A DNA stretch of 64,000 nt from Starkeya sp. ORNL1 (GCF_012971745.1 NZ_CP048834.1:2604001-2668000); one strand, 5' to 3'. Numbered from the stretch's first letter, positions 21,823 through 31,159 are shown. The notes: generated from the letters alone by a model not told the origin. Made by a program: numbers and translations.

Positions 21823-21851
21823 CATATATCTGTGTCGGCGGGGGGGAAGAC

Positions 21852-22820
21852 ATGGCGATACATATCTCGGCGCTGCCCGATGGTACGGCTGGGCCTGGAA
21901 AGGCGGAAGGCAGCTCGCTCACTGTGCCTTATGCGGTCGCGGTGCTGTGCTGGCTGCTCTCCGCCGGCGTCTATATCGCCGCCAAATGGGTGGCGCCGGA
22001 GATGCCGCCCTGGACGCTGTGCTTCTGGCGCGTGTTCCTCGCCTTCGTCATCCTGCTGCCGTTCGTCCACCGCCAGTTCGGCGTCATGACCGGGCTGCTC
22101 CGCACGCGGCCGCTGGACGTGCTGATCATCGGCGGCATCGGCCTCGCCATCTGCCAGGGGCTGATCTACACCGGCCTGCACTATGCCGATGCCACCACCG
22201 CCGGCATCATCATGGCACTGATGCCGATCACCACCATGGTGCTCGCTCGCTTCATCCTCGGCGAGACGATGAGTCTCGGCCAGGCGATCGGCTCCGGCTT
22301 CGCCTTGATCGGCGTGGTGGTCATCGTCGCCCATGGCGACCTTTCGGCGCTGCTCCGGCTCGACGTCAATGCCGGCGAACTCTGGATCGTCGCCAGCGCG
22401 CTGTGCTGGGGCCTCTACACGGTGCTGCTGCGCCGCGCCAAGTTCGAGGTGCCGCGCCTGCCACTGCTGGTGCTGCTGCTCGGGGCGGCCAGCCTCACGG
22501 CGCTCCCCTTCTTTCTCTGGGAATTCGCCGCCGGCATGCATTCCGCACTCGACAGGAACGGCTTCATCGCGCTTGCCTATGTCGCCATCCCGGGCGGAGC
22601 GCTGATGTATTACCTGTTCAACTGGAGCGTCGAGGCGCTCGGCGCCAGCCGGGCGAGCGCCCTGCTCTATCTGCAGACGCTGTTCGTCGCCATCCTCGCC
22701 TATCTGTTCCTCGGCGAGAGCCTGCACGGCTATGATCTGGCCGGCGCCGCCTTCATCGCCGCCGGCCTCCTGCTGGTGACCCTCGTCAAACCCAAGGTAC
22801 CTGCGATGGCCAAGCCGTAG
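21852..22820 (+). CDS. EamA/DMT-family transporter
   Basis: A 322-aa membrane protein with ten predicted helices in two EamA repeats. The repeats show WTLCFWRVFLAFVILLP in the first half and LGASRASALLYLQTLFVAILAYLFLGE in the second, as in RhaT/YdcZ-like drug/metabolite exporters. Substrate unknown. GGGGGGAAG precedes the ATG. It converges on lysS, with a shared stem-loop in between. Confidence 0.85.
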   Translation: MAIHISALPDGTAGPGKAEGSSLTVPYAVAVLCWLLSAGVYIAAKWVAPEMPPWTLCFWRVFLAFVILLPFVHRQFGVMTGLLRTRPLDVLIIGGIGLAICQGLIYTGLHYADATTAGIIMALMPITTMVLARFILGETMSLGQAIGSGFALIGVVVIVAHGDLSALLRLDVNAGELWIVASALCWGLYTVLLRRAKFEVPRLPLLVLLLGAASLTALPFFLWEFAAGMHSALDRNGFIALAYVAIPGGALMYYLFNWSVEALGASRASALLYLQTLFVAILAYLFLGESLHGYDLAGAAFIAAGLLLVTLVKPKVPAMAKP

Positions 22821-22847
22821 CATGGCTTGAGCATTGCTCAGGCCATG
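22821..22847. terminator. bidirectional stem-loop between the EamA gene and lysS
   Basis: CATGGCTTGAGC pairs with GCTCAGGCCATG (one G-U pair) around a short loop. It sits between the two convergent stop codons and could serve both strands. No strong T-run on either side. Confidence 0.6.
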
Positions 22848-22859
22848 CCATGGCAAAGC

Positions 22860-24518
22860 TCAAGCTGCGCCCTTGGCGAGTTCGCCCGACAGCGCCCGCG
22901 CGATCAGCGCGCGGGTCTCGGGGATGCCGTAGGCGGCGACGAAGGTGCCGAAGCGCGGCCCCTCGCTCTCGCCCAGCAGCAACTCGTAGAGCGCGCTGAA
23001 CCAGGCGAAGGAGACGCCGGGCCCACCATCCGGCCCCTTGCGCTTGGCGTCCTGATAGCGCGGCACCGGACGGGCAACGTCGAGCACCGCGTTCTGGATC
23101 GCATCGCGGTCCGAACCATCGAGCGCTGCCAGCGCGGCGTCGAGCCGGCGCAGCGCATCCGCCTCCACCTCGTCCGGCAGGCGGAAGGCGCGGCGCGGCT
23201 TCACCCGGTCGATGAAATAGCGCACCGCATAGCCGGCTAGTTTGTCCAGCGTCGGGCTGGTCTGTGCGGTCACGCCGGGCGCATAGCGGCCAATGAAGCG
23301 CCACAGCACTTCCTTGTCCTCGGCATTGGAGGCCGAAGCGAGCTTCAACAGCAGGCCGAAGGTGAGCGGCAGTTCCTCGACCGGCGGATTGCCGGCATGA
23401 ATGTGCCAGACCGGATTGCCGAGCTTGTTCTTGACGTCCTGCACCGGATAGCGGGCGAGGAAGTTGTAATACTCATCGACCGCCTTGGGGATGACGTCGA
23501 AGTGCAGCTTCTTCGCCGAGCGCGGCGACTGGAACATATAGAGCGCCAGGCTCTCCGGGCTGGCATAGGTCAGCCACTCGTCGATCGTCAGGCCATTGCC
23601 CTTCGACTTCGAGATCTTCTGGCCGATCTCGTCGAGGAACAGCTCATAGACATAATGTTCCGGCGCCTCGCCGCCGAGGATCTCGCAGATGCGATCATAG
23701 ATCGGCGCGTTGGTCTGGTGGTCCTTGCCGAACATCTCGAAATCGACGCCGAGCGCGGCCCAGCGGGCACCGAAATCCGGCTTCCATTGCAGCTTCACAT
23801 GGCCGCCGGTGACCGGCAGCGTCGTCTCCGTGCCGTCATCGTCGTCGAAGGTGATGGTGCCGGCCTTGGCGTTCACTTCCTTCAGCGGCACATAGAGCAC
23901 GCGCCCGCTCGACGGCGAGATCGGCAGGAACGGGCTGTAGGTCGCCTGGCGCTCCTCGCCGAGCGTCGGCAGCATCACCTGCATGATGTCGTCATAGCGC
24001 TCGGCGGCGCGCAGCAGGACCGCGTCAAGCTTGCCGGCCTTGTAGTATTCCGTCGCGCTGGCGAACTCGTAATCGAAGCCGAAGGTGTCGAGGAAGCGGC
24101 GCAGCATGGCGTTGTTGTGGTCGCCGAAGCTCGCATATTCGCCGCCCCAGGGATCCGGCACCGACGTCAGCGGCATCTGCAGATAGGGCTCGAGGAAGGC
24201 GCGGCTCGGCACGTTCTCGGGGATCTTGCGCATCCCGTCCATGTCGTCCGAGAAGCAGATCAGCCGCGTCGGAATCCGGTCGTCGGTGAGCACGCGGAAG
24301 GCATGGCGCACCATGGTGGTGCGCGCCACCTCGCCGAACGTGCCGATATGCGGAAGGCCCGACGGGCCGTAGCCGGTCTCGAACAGCACCTCATCCTTCG
24401 GTTTGCGCTTCAGCCGCTCGATGATCTTGCGCGCTTCCTCGAACGGCCAGGCGCTGGCCGTCTCGGCCGCCTGGCGCAGGTCCGATGCAAAATCCTCGAC
24501 CGAAGCGGTCGCCGTCAT
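22860..24518 (-). CDS. lysS: class I lysyl-tRNA synthetase
   Basis: A 552-aa class I enzyme (LysRS1) charging tRNA-Lys. The HIGH motif reads PHIGTFGEV (His57) and the KMSKS motif reads KISKSKG (301-307). Class I LysRS is the usual form in alphaproteobacteria and archaea, in contrast to the class II form of most bacteria. GGAGG lies seven bases before the ATG. The promoter candidate at 24556-24584 predicts a leader of about 30 bases. Confidence 0.96.
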   Translation of the reverse strand: MTATASVEDFASDLRQAAETASAWPFEEARKIIERLKRKPKDEVLFETGYGPSGLPHIGTFGEVARTTMVRHAFRVLTDDRIPTRLICFSDDMDGMRKIPENVPSRAFLEPYLQMPLTSVPDPWGGEYASFGDHNNAMLRRFLDTFGFDYEFASATEYYKAGKLDAVLLRAAERYDDIMQVMLPTLGEERQATYSPFLPISPSSGRVLYVPLKEVNAKAGTITFDDDDGTETTLPVTGGHVKLQWKPDFGARWAALGVDFEMFGKDHQTNAPIYDRICEILGGEAPEHYVYELFLDEIGQKISKSKGNGLTIDEWLTYASPESLALYMFQSPRSAKKLHFDVIPKAVDEYYNFLARYPVQDVKNKLGNPVWHIHAGNPPVEELPLTFGLLLKLASASNAEDKEVLWRFIGRYAPGVTAQTSPTLDKLAGYAVRYFIDRVKPRRAFRLPDEVEADALRRLDAALAALDGSDRDAIQNAVLDVARPVPRYQDAKRKGPDGGPGVSFAWFSALYELLLGESEGPRFGTFVAAYGIPETRALIARALSGELAKGAA

Positions 24519-24555
24519 GATGTGCCCTCCTGGGCTCTGTCAGCGGAAGGCGCGG

Positions 24556-24584
24556 ACACTAGGCAGACACGGATGCAGCGTCAA
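24556..24584 (-). promoter_or_regulatory. candidate promoter of lysS
   Basis: On the minus strand TTGACG (24584-24579) and TAGTGT (24561-24556) are separated by 17 bases. The predicted start is about 30 bases before the lysS ATG. Confidence 0.5.
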
Positions 24585-24662
24585 ATAGCTTGAACACGGA
24601 TCCGCGATGGACAGCGGCATATGTTCTCGTTATGTCCCACGAAGCCAACGGGGAGGTAGTCC

Positions 24663-25250
24663 ATGAAGCTTTATTGGTGTCCGCAGTCGCGGGCGATCAC
24701 CGCGCTGTGGATGATGGAAGAGACCGGCATGCCCTACGAGCGCGAGCTCGTCGATATCCGCAGCGGCGCGCAGGCGAAGCCGGAATACGCCGCCGTCAAT
24801 CCGATGATGAAGGTGCCGGCGCTGGAAGACGGGCCGGTGAAGGTCGCGGAATCCGGGGCCATCCTCGCTTATGTCGCCGAGCGCTTGCCTGAGGCCGGAC
24901 TGGCGCCGCCGGTGGGCGACGAGAAGCGCGGCGACTATCTGCGCTGGCTGTTCTTCGGGCCGATGATCGAAGCCGCCATCACCCAGAAGGTGACCAATCT
25001 GGAGATGGCGAGTTCGACCGCCGGCTGGGGCTCCTACGAGCGCGTCGTCGACGTGCTGGAAGCCGGCGTGATTGACAAGCCCTGGCTGCTCGGAGACCGC
25101 TTCTCGGCGGCCGACGTCATGATCGGCTCGAACCTGAATTACGGCATGATGTTCAAGCTGATCGAGCCGCGCCCGGCGTTTGCCGCCTATGTCGAGCGCT
25201 GCGCGGCGCGCCCGGCCTTCCAGCGCTCGCGACAGCTGGGCGATGGCTGA
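24663..25250 (+). CDS. glutathione S-transferase-like protein
   Basis: A 195-aa protein with an N-terminal thioredoxin-fold domain (MKLYWCPQSRAITALW...) that includes the glutathione-binding segment KVPALEDGPVKVAESGAILAY, and a C-terminal all-helical domain with GDRFSAADVMIGSNL. The CPQSR motif near residue 6 is consistent with a beta/omega-type active site. Substrate unknown. GGGGAGG precedes the ATG. It ends two bases from the convergent solute-binding protein gene. Confidence 0.85.
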   Translation: MKLYWCPQSRAITALWMMEETGMPYERELVDIRSGAQAKPEYAAVNPMMKVPALEDGPVKVAESGAILAYVAERLPEAGLAPPVGDEKRGDYLRWLFFGPMIEAAITQKVTNLEMASSTAGWGSYERVVDVLEAGVIDKPWLLGDRFSAADVMIGSNLNYGMMFKLIEPRPAFAAYVERCAARPAFQRSRQLGDG

Positions 25251-25252
25251 CC

Positions 25253-26155
25253 TCAGTAGACGCTGATCGGGAACCAGCGCAGATAGAGATCGGTATAGAT
25301 GCCCTTCTCCCAGAGCTGGCCGAGCGCGTAGTTCAGCGACTGGCGCAGCGCGTCATTGCCGCGCTTCACGGCAATGCCCATGCCTTCGCCGAAATAGCGG
25401 CTTTCGGTGAAGGGGCCGCCGGTGAAGGCGCAGCAATTGGCGGACGCCGAGCCGTTGAGCCAGAAGGCGAGTTGCACGCCATCGCCGAAGACGAGATCGA
25501 CCTCGCCGCGCTTCAGCGCGTCGAGGGCGGCGTCGGAATTGGGATAGGCGCGGATCGCGGTCTCGGCGAAGAAGTCGCGCAGATAGGCCTCATGCGCGGT
25601 CCCGGTGACGACACCGACCGTGCGGGCGGCGACCGTCTGCGGCGTCACCTGGTCCATCAGCCCGCTCTTGCGGGCGACGAAGCGCGCCGGCGAGCGGAAA
25701 TAGCGGTCGGTGAAATCCGCGGTGTCGCGGCTGTCCTTGGTGATGGCGATGCCGGCAATGGCGGCGTCCGCAGTGCCGGCATCGAGAGCGGCGACGAGTT
25801 CGCCGAACGGCTTCACTTCCAGCGTGCAGGGCACGGCAAGCTCGGTGCAGATGGCGCGGGCGAGATCGATGTTCATGCCGCTCGGCTGGCCGTCCGTGCC
25901 GCGGAAGCTGAAGGGCGGATAGTCGTCGGTGGTGACGAAGCGGATCTGGCTCGGCAGGCGGGTGACGTCCGGCCGCTCCGGGCGACGCTTCGGATCCCAG
26001 AAGCCGGGCACCGCGACGGAGCCAGTGGCACCGGGGCCGGAGGTGCCCGCTTTCTGTGCCATCGCGGAAGACGGGACGGCGAGCGAGGCGAGGGTCAACA
26101 CCAAAGCGAGGATGACCGCACCGCACATCCGAGACATGTCACCGAGATTCCGCAT
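25253..26155 (-). CDS. family 3 extracellular solute-binding protein
   Basis: A 300-aa periplasmic protein of the amino-acid-binding SBP_bac_3 type. The signal peptide ends about residue 34 (SSAMAQ). The mature protein shows the ligand-binding start IRFVTTDDYPPFSFRGTDGQPSGMNIDLARAI split over residues 75-106, and DAAIAGIAIT with the usual DFTDRYFRSPARFVAR segment. No permease or ATPase gene is next to it, so it is an orphan receptor or serves a distant transporter. GAGG lies five bases before the ATG at 26155; the frame extends further upstream without a better start. Confidence 0.83.
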   Translation of the reverse strand: MRNLGDMSRMCGAVILALVLTLASLAVPSSAMAQKAGTSGPGATGSVAVPGFWDPKRRPERPDVTRLPSQIRFVTTDDYPPFSFRGTDGQPSGMNIDLARAICTELAVPCTLEVKPFGELVAALDAGTADAAIAGIAITKDSRDTADFTDRYFRSPARFVARKSGLMDQVTPQTVAARTVGVVTGTAHEAYLRDFFAETAIRAYPNSDAALDALKRGEVDLVFGDGVQLAFWLNGSASANCCAFTGGPFTESRYFGEGMGIAVKRGNDALRQSLNYALGQLWEKGIYTDLYLRWFPISVY

Positions 26156-26273
26156 CAAAGCCTCGCACGGCCCGGACTCGCGCCGCGCCACCTGCCCGCT
26201 TGTAGCGTCTCGGCCGGCGGGAGGCGAGAGCCGCCGCGATAGCGCCCTCATCGCGGCCGGAGGCGAAGCCATA

Positions 26274-26345
26274 GCGCCGGGATCGCAAGAAGGCGAAGAG
26301 CGTTTGCGCGATCCCGGATCGGCCGGCGGCCGTCCGGGATGACGA
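26274..26345. repeat. palindromic repeat unit
   Basis: The segment from about 26308 to 26345 is nearly identical (about two differences over 38 bases) to one unit at about 17718-17762, both containing GCGCGATCCCGGATCGGCC. It occupies the spacer between the solute-binding protein and SCO genes. Confidence 0.75.
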
Positions 26346-26354
26346 CGTTGGGTC

Positions 26355-26939
26355 CTACAGATATTTCCGCAGATCGGCCGCGACCTCGGCCGGCGGGCGC
26401 TTCAGATTGAGCGGCGCGACGAAGGCGCCGTCCTTGCCCATCAGATAGACCACCGCGGTGTGGTCCATGGTGTAGTCGCCGCCTTGCGTCGGCACCTTCT
26501 TCGCATAGGCGCGGTAGGCCTTGATCGCCGCCGCCACCTGCTCGGGCGATCCGGTCAGGCCGCGTATGCTCGGATGGAAGCTGCCGAGATAGCTCTTCAT
26601 CACCTCGGGCGTGTCGCGCTGCGGATCGACGGTGATGAACAGGCCGGCGATCTTGCGGGCATCCGGCCCCAGCGCATCGAACGCCTGCGACATGTCGAAC
26701 AGCGTCGTCGGGCACACATCGGGGCAATGGGTGAAGCCGAAGAAGACCAGGAACGGCGCACCGGCATAGTCGGCCTGGGTGACGCTCTGCCCCCCCTGGT
26801 CGACCAGCTGGAACGGCCCGCCGACCGCGGACGCCGTGGCGACGCGCTGCGGGCCCGGCAACAGGGCGAAGGTGGCGGCGGCAATGGCCGCGGCGCCGAC
26901 GACGAAAATGGCGAGAAACAGCAGGATGCGGCGTTGCAT
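26355..26939 (-). CDS. SCO1/SenC/PrrC-family copper chaperone
   Basis: A 194-aa membrane-anchored thioredoxin-fold protein. One N-terminal helix (about 5-27) is followed by the periplasmic domain with copper ligands Cys72 and Cys76 (HCPDVCP) and His160 (MDHTAVV). SCO proteins help assemble the CuA site of cytochrome c oxidase subunit II, so it probably serves CtaC encoded at 3949-4839 although it is unlinked to the cox operon here. It has a weak ribosome-binding site and starts 18 bases after the small membrane-protein gene, suggesting translational coupling. Confidence 0.93.
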   Translation of the reverse strand: MQRRILLFLAIFVVGAAAIAAATFALLPGPQRVATASAVGGPFQLVDQGGQSVTQADYAGAPFLVFFGFTHCPDVCPTTLFDMSQAFDALGPDARKIAGLFITVDPQRDTPEVMKSYLGSFHPSIRGLTGSPEQVAAAIKAYRAYAKKVPTQGGDYTMDHTAVVYLMGKDGAFVAPLNLKRPPAEVAADLRKYL

Positions 26940-26957
26940 GGAGCGGTACGACCGGGG

Positions 26958-27143
26958 TCAGAAGCAATAAGCGATGCCAGCCGCCACCATGTCGAAGAAA
27001 ACGGCCGCACCGTGGCGTGCCCAGAGGCCGATCGCCGCAGCGAGCAAGGCAACGCCGATGAGAGCCGGCACCAGCAAAGCCAGCAGGCTGCGCCCGCCCT
27101 CGTGCTTTGCGCGCGCCGCCATGTCGATCTCGGGAAGGACCAA
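26958..27143 (-). CDS. 61-aa single-helix membrane protein with a TTG start, upstream of SCO
   Basis: The protein has a short charged N-terminus (EIDMAARAKHEGGR) and one or two hydrophobic segments (LLALLVPALIGVALLAAAIG and a C-terminal FFDMVAAGIAYCF). A strong GGAGGTGA site lies five bases before a TTG at 27143; the next ATG, 21 bases in, has no such site, so TTG is the probable start. It is the first gene of a pair with SCO. Function unknown; the context suggests a role near the respiratory chain or copper handling. Confidence 0.65.
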   Translation of the reverse strand: MVLPEIDMAARAKHEGGRSLLALLVPALIGVALLAAAIGLWARHGAAVFFDMVAAGIAYCF

Positions 27144-27335
27144 AACTCACCTCCGGCCGCCGCTCGCCTGCGGCACCGTCACATCCAGTAATACAGATAT
27201 AAACCCTAATCTCCCGTTCCGGAAGGAAAGCGGTGTCAGCGCCTGCGGGTAACGGTAATATGCGGATCACTTGTCGCGGAGGTTCGGAATTGGCGCGACG
27301 ACGGTTCGAATTTTTGGAACATTTGACGTAGCATT

Positions 27336-27359
27336 GGATATCCGCTGCGTCGGATATCC
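27336..27359. promoter_or_regulatory. paired GGATATCC palindromes before the GGDEF-EAL gene
   Basis: Two identical 8-bp palindromes (27336-27343 and 27352-27359) are spaced 16 bases centre to centre, directly upstream of the GTG start at 27360. A dimeric regulator could bind them; this is inference. Confidence 0.35.
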
Positions 27360-29525
27360 GTGCAGCGGGGCGACCGGGTCGGCATGGTGAAAGCGCGAAG
27401 CATCGAGATCGATGCGGCGGCCTCCAGTGATGGTGTGAGCCGCGAGAGCGACGCTGTGCAACTTCGGCTGGATGCGGCACTCGAATCCATGAGCGATGCT
27501 TTCGCGCTCTTCGACGCCGAAGACCATCTGGTGCTGCACAATGGCCGATTCACCGAATTCTTTCCCTTCCTGATGGTGCTTGGCGATCTGCACGGCCAGA
27601 CCTTCGAAACCCTCGTCAAGGTGCCGAACGGTGAATGGTCGCGGGTCGCGGATCCCGAGCACTATGTTGCCGAGCGCCTCGCGCGCCACCACGCGGCGGA
27701 CGGGCGGCCTTTCGCCATCTGCCTGGAGAATGGCGGCTGGGTGCGGGTGCGCGAGCGGCGCACGCCGGATGGCGGCATCGTCTCCACCTGGACCGATATC
27801 AGCGAGCTGAAGGCCACCGAGCAGCATCTGCTCGACACCATCGACAGCATCGGCGAAGGCTTCGTCCTGCTTGAGGAGGATGGCCGCGTGCAACTCTGCA
27901 ACCAGCGCTTTCGCGACATGCTGGGCGATGCTGCCACCGCATCGCTGAACGGCGCCGCCCTTGACGAACTGCTGCGGCAGGCGGCGCTGACCGGCCGCTT
28001 CGTCGAGGCGGGTACCGATCCCGAAGGGTTCGCCGCGCGAATGATGCAGCAGCTGGGCGGCGCGGACGACACCCGGCTCGAAGTGCCGCTGCGCAATGGC
28101 GGCTGGGTGCTGGCAAGCCATCGCCGCATGAAGGACGGCAGCGTCGTCGGTATCTGGACCGACGTTACCAGCCAGAAGAAGCGCGAGGCGGAGCTGGTGG
28201 CCATCCGCGCCCAGCTCGAGCGGCACACCGACGCGCTCTCGGAATTCGCCCGGCTGGTGGCGCGCCAGGCGCGCAGCGACGCCCTGACCGGCCTGCCGAA
28301 CCGCTTCGCGCTGGAGGAGCGGCTCGACCAGTTGCTGCACGACGGCCCGAACGGGGTGTGCGTGCTCTACATCGATGTCGACCGCTTCAAGGTGGTGAAC
28401 GACACGGTCGGCCATGCCGCCGGCGACGAGGTGCTGCGCGGCATCGCTCAGACGCTGAAGCGGCAACTGCGCGCCGACGACCTGCTGGCGCGAATCGGCG
28501 GCGACGAATTCGCCGTCGTGCTCGCCGAGGTCGAGGAAGAAGAGGCGATGCGCGTCGCCGAGCGGCTCAATGCTGCGGTGCACGGCCGCAGCTTCGTCGC
28601 CGAGGGCCGCAGTTTCAGCCTCGGCCTCAGCATCGGGCTGGCGCGGGCGGGGACGAACCTCTCCTCGGTGGCGCGCCTGCTCGCCGCCGCCGACACCGCC
28701 TGCTACATCGCCAAGGATGCCGGGCCCGGGCGGATCCAGCTCTATGATCTCGGCGATCTGAGCGTCAGCCATGCCCAGGAGACGCTGAGCTGGGCCGAGC
28801 GCATCCAGCTCGCGCTCGAGGCCGACATGTTCGTGCTGCACCTGCAGGCGATCGTCTCCGACGACGGCATTTCCGGCTATGAGGCGCTGATCCGCCTGGT
28901 CGATGAGCGCGGCCTGCCGCGCACCCCGGCGAGCTTCCTGCCGGCGGCGCGGCGGCTCGGCTATATGAGCCGCATCGATGAGTGGGTGTGCCGGCGCACC
29001 ATCGACTATGCGGTGCGCTTGGCCCATGCCGGCTCGGACCGCTACGTCTCGATGAATTTCGGCGTGCGCACCCTCACCGATCCCGCTTTCCAGCGGCGCT
29101 TCCTGGAACTGCTGCACCGCAGCCCCGAGGCCGCTCGCACGCTTGCGGTGGAGATCACCGAGACCGACGAGATCGAGGACATCGAGGCGCTGTCCGATTT
29201 CGTCGACACGCTGCGCGAGCGCGGCGTGCGCCTGTTCCTCGACGATTTCGGCAGCGGCTATAACAGCTTCGACGTGCTCAAGCGGCTCCATGTCGACGGC
29301 ATCAAGATCGACTGGGCGGTGACGCACGACCTGCTCGACGACCCGATCGACGAGGCGCTGGTGAAGGCCGCGGTCTCGATCGCGGAGTCGCTTGGGCTGG
29401 AACTGGTGGCGGAAGGCGTCGAGCGCCAGGCGGAGCTCGACCGGCTGCGCGCGCTGGGCGTCAAGCTCTATCAGGGCCACTATTTCCACAAGCCCGAGGA
29501 CGCCGAGGCGGCGTTGCTGAAGTAG
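27360..29525 (+). CDS. PAS-GGDEF-EAL bifunctional cyclic-di-GMP protein
   Basis: A 721-aa cytosolic protein. Two PAS-like sensor domains (about 32-150 and 155-275, each ending in the WTDIS or WTDVT motif) precede a GGDEF domain and a C-terminal EAL domain. GGDEF is intact (380-384), with the product-inhibition site RADD (371-374) exactly five residues upstream. The EAL residues are intact: E508-A-L, Asn566, Glu598, Asp628/Asp629 in LDDFGSGY, Lys649 and Glu685. Both diguanylate cyclase and phosphodiesterase activities are therefore plausible, likely switched by the PAS domains. The start is uncertain: GTG at 27360 or ATG at 27384. Confidence 0.93.
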   Translation: MQRGDRVGMVKARSIEIDAAASSDGVSRESDAVQLRLDAALESMSDAFALFDAEDHLVLHNGRFTEFFPFLMVLGDLHGQTFETLVKVPNGEWSRVADPEHYVAERLARHHAADGRPFAICLENGGWVRVRERRTPDGGIVSTWTDISELKATEQHLLDTIDSIGEGFVLLEEDGRVQLCNQRFRDMLGDAATASLNGAALDELLRQAALTGRFVEAGTDPEGFAARMMQQLGGADDTRLEVPLRNGGWVLASHRRMKDGSVVGIWTDVTSQKKREAELVAIRAQLERHTDALSEFARLVARQARSDALTGLPNRFALEERLDQLLHDGPNGVCVLYIDVDRFKVVNDTVGHAAGDEVLRGIAQTLKRQLRADDLLARIGGDEFAVVLAEVEEEEAMRVAERLNAAVHGRSFVAEGRSFSLGLSIGLARAGTNLSSVARLLAAADTACYIAKDAGPGRIQLYDLGDLSVSHAQETLSWAERIQLALEADMFVLHLQAIVSDDGISGYEALIRLVDERGLPRTPASFLPAARRLGYMSRIDEWVCRRTIDYAVRLAHAGSDRYVSMNFGVRTLTDPAFQRRFLELLHRSPEAARTLAVEITETDEIEDIEALSDFVDTLRERGVRLFLDDFGSGYNSFDVLKRLHVDGIKIDWAVTHDLLDDPIDEALVKAAVSIAESLGLELVAEGVERQAELDRLRALGVKLYQGHYFHKPEDAEAALLK

Positions 29526-29543
29526 CGGCGCGCGTGGATTTAC

Positions 29544-29963
29544 TTATCCGTCATTCGAGGCATTGAGCGCGTCCAGTTCGACCAGTTCAGGCTCGTTTGC
29601 CGCGCGCAGATGGTAGAGCTTGTTCACGATCCGCCATTCCGGCCCGATCTTCAAAAGCGACAGATGATCGGTGAAGCGCATGCCGGCGAAGTCGTCGACC
29701 ACGCGCACGACCGCACTGTCGGGCGTGCGGTCGACGCTCTCAATGTCCCAATAGGGGCTGCGGCCGACGGGCGACGCACCGGCGTCGAGAATGGCGGCGA
29801 TGAACTGATCGAGCGAGAGCCATTCGACCTCGCCCTCATAGTTGCCGATGATCGCAGCCGCGGGGTGGAAAGCGGCGCGCAGCCGGGGTTCATCCGCCGC
29901 GGCCATGGCTTCGACATAGGCCCGCACCACCGCGACAATGTCGTCATTCACCGGCTCCGACAT
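29544..29963 (-). CDS. NTF2-like (SnoaL/lumazine-binding-like) protein
   Basis: A 139-aa cone-shaped NTF2-fold protein: N-terminal helices DDIVAVVRAYVEAMAAAD and a curved sheet containing RSPYWDIESVDRTPDSAVVRVVDDFAG split over residues 70-100, ending in LLKIGPEWRIVNKLYH. Members bind or isomerise small hydrophobic molecules; no specific role can be read. AGGAGA lies six bases before the ATG at 29963. It converges on the c-di-GMP gene with an 18-base gap. Confidence 0.75.
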   Translation of the reverse strand: MSEPVNDDIVAVVRAYVEAMAAADEPRLRAAFHPAAAIIGNYEGEVEWLSLDQFIAAILDAGASPVGRSPYWDIESVDRTPDSAVVRVVDDFAGMRFTDHLSLLKIGPEWRIVNKLYHLRAANEPELVELDALNASNDG

Positions 29964-30081
29964 GTCCGTCTCCTGCCTGGTCGCGGGCACTTCGGCCCTC
30001 GCGGCATTCTCCGCAATGCCGGGAGGGCCCGCAATGTCCAAATTGTGTGGTGATTGGAGGCGCCGGTTCGTCCTCCTCACA

Positions 30082-30165
30082 CTGTCATGGCCGGGCTTGT
30101 CCCGACCATCCACGCTCATGCGCAGGGACAGACGTGGATGCCCGGGACAAGCCCGGGCGTCACGA
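30082..30165. repeat. palindromic repeat with long inverted arms
   Basis: Left arm (about 30082-30114, containing GGCCGGGCTTGTCCCGACCATCC in part) is complementary to the right arm (about 30131-30165, containing GGATGCCCGGGACAAGCCCGG in part). It is a relative of the CATGGCCGG-type units at 17545-17567. It lies between two minus-strand genes. Confidence 0.75.
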
Positions 30166-30202
30166 GTGCCTTGGGGCCACTCGCAACTGCAAGCGGCGCC
30201 TC

Positions 30203-31159
30203 TCAGGCCCGCGCCAGCGGCAGCAGGGTCCGGGTCTCGATCTTGCCCGCCACCGTGAATACGAGGAACTCAGTGCCGTGGCCGATCTTCTCGCCGTCCA
30301 GAAGCCGGACGATATCGTCCACGCCGCTGACGGGTTTGCCGTCGATGGCGAGGATATAGTCGCCGTCCGCCAGCCCGCCGCGCTCGGCCGGGCTACCGGG
30401 CTCGACGCGCCGCACCCGCACCGAGGTCTTCTGCGTGGTGCCGGCCTCCAGTGCGATGCGCCGCGGCAATTCGATGGTGTCGCCGGCAATGCCGATGAAG
30501 GCACGGCGGACGCGGCCGTAGCGCAGGATTTCCGACACCACGAAGTTCGCGGTATTGGCGGCGACGGCGAAGGCGATGCTCTGCGCGCCCTGGATGACCG
30601 CAGTGTTGACGCCGATCACCTCGCCGCCGGACGAGACCAGCGGCCCCCCGGAATTGCCGGGATTGAGCGCGGCGTCGGTCTGGATGACGTCGTCCATCAG
30701 ATAGCCGTTCGCGGCCCGCATCGAGCGGCCGAGCGCGGAGACGATGCCGGCGGTCACGGTCCATTCGAAGCCGAGCGGATTGCCGATCGCAATGGCGATA
30801 TGGCCGCGGCGCAGGCGCTTGGAATCGCCGAGCCGCGCCCAGTTGCCGATACTGGTATTGGCGCGGACGAGCGCGATATCGGTGTCGATGTCGCGGCCGA
30901 GCACGCGCCCTTCGGTGACAAGGCCGTCGGGCGTGGTGATGCGCACCAGCCTGGCATCGTCGACGACGTGGTTGTTGGTGACGATCAAGCCGTCCGGCGA
31001 GATCGCAAAGCCCGAGCCGTGCCCGGATCGACCGCCCACCCGCTCGATCCGGCTGACGGCCGGACCGACGATGTCGACGGCGTGGGCGATGGATTGGGAA
31101 TAGGCATCCATCAGCGCGCCGTCATCGACGGGAGCCAGATTCTTATCGATGTAACCCAT
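30203..31159 (-). CDS. HtrA/DegP-like serine protease without a signal peptide
   Basis: A 318-aa S1C protease with an intact catalytic triad: His64 (TNNHVVDD), Asp94 (DIDTDIALVR) and Ser170 (NPGNSGGPL). A single PDZ domain (about 225-310, with PGSPAERGGLADGDYILAIDG) follows. DegP/HtrA proteins are usually periplasmic, but this one begins MGYIDKNLAPVDDGALMDAY with no signal sequence or membrane helix, so it is probably cytosolic. GAGGA lies eight bases before the ATG at 31159. The open frame upstream of it is not convincing. Confidence 0.88.
   Translation of the reverse strand: MGYIDKNLAPVDDGALMDAYSQSIAHAVDIVGPAVSRIERVGGRSGHGSGFAISPDGLIVTNNHVVDDARLVRITTPDGLVTEGRVLGRDIDTDIALVRANTSIGNWARLGDSKRLRRGHIAIAIGNPLGFEWTVTAGIVSALGRSMRAANGYLMDDVIQTDAALNPGNSGGPLVSSGGEVIGVNTAVIQGAQSIAFAVAANTANFVVSEILRYGRVRRAFIGIAGDTIELPRRIALEAGTTQKTSVRVRRVEPGSPAERGGLADGDYILAIDGKPVSGVDDIVRLLDGEKIGHGTEFLVFTVAGKIETRTLLPLARA

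Noticed and set aside
27267..29489. 740-aa minus-strand open frame over the GGDEF-EAL gene
   Set aside because: Antisense shadow with the typical Arg/Glu/Gln-rich bias; the plus-strand protein has complete catalytic motifs.
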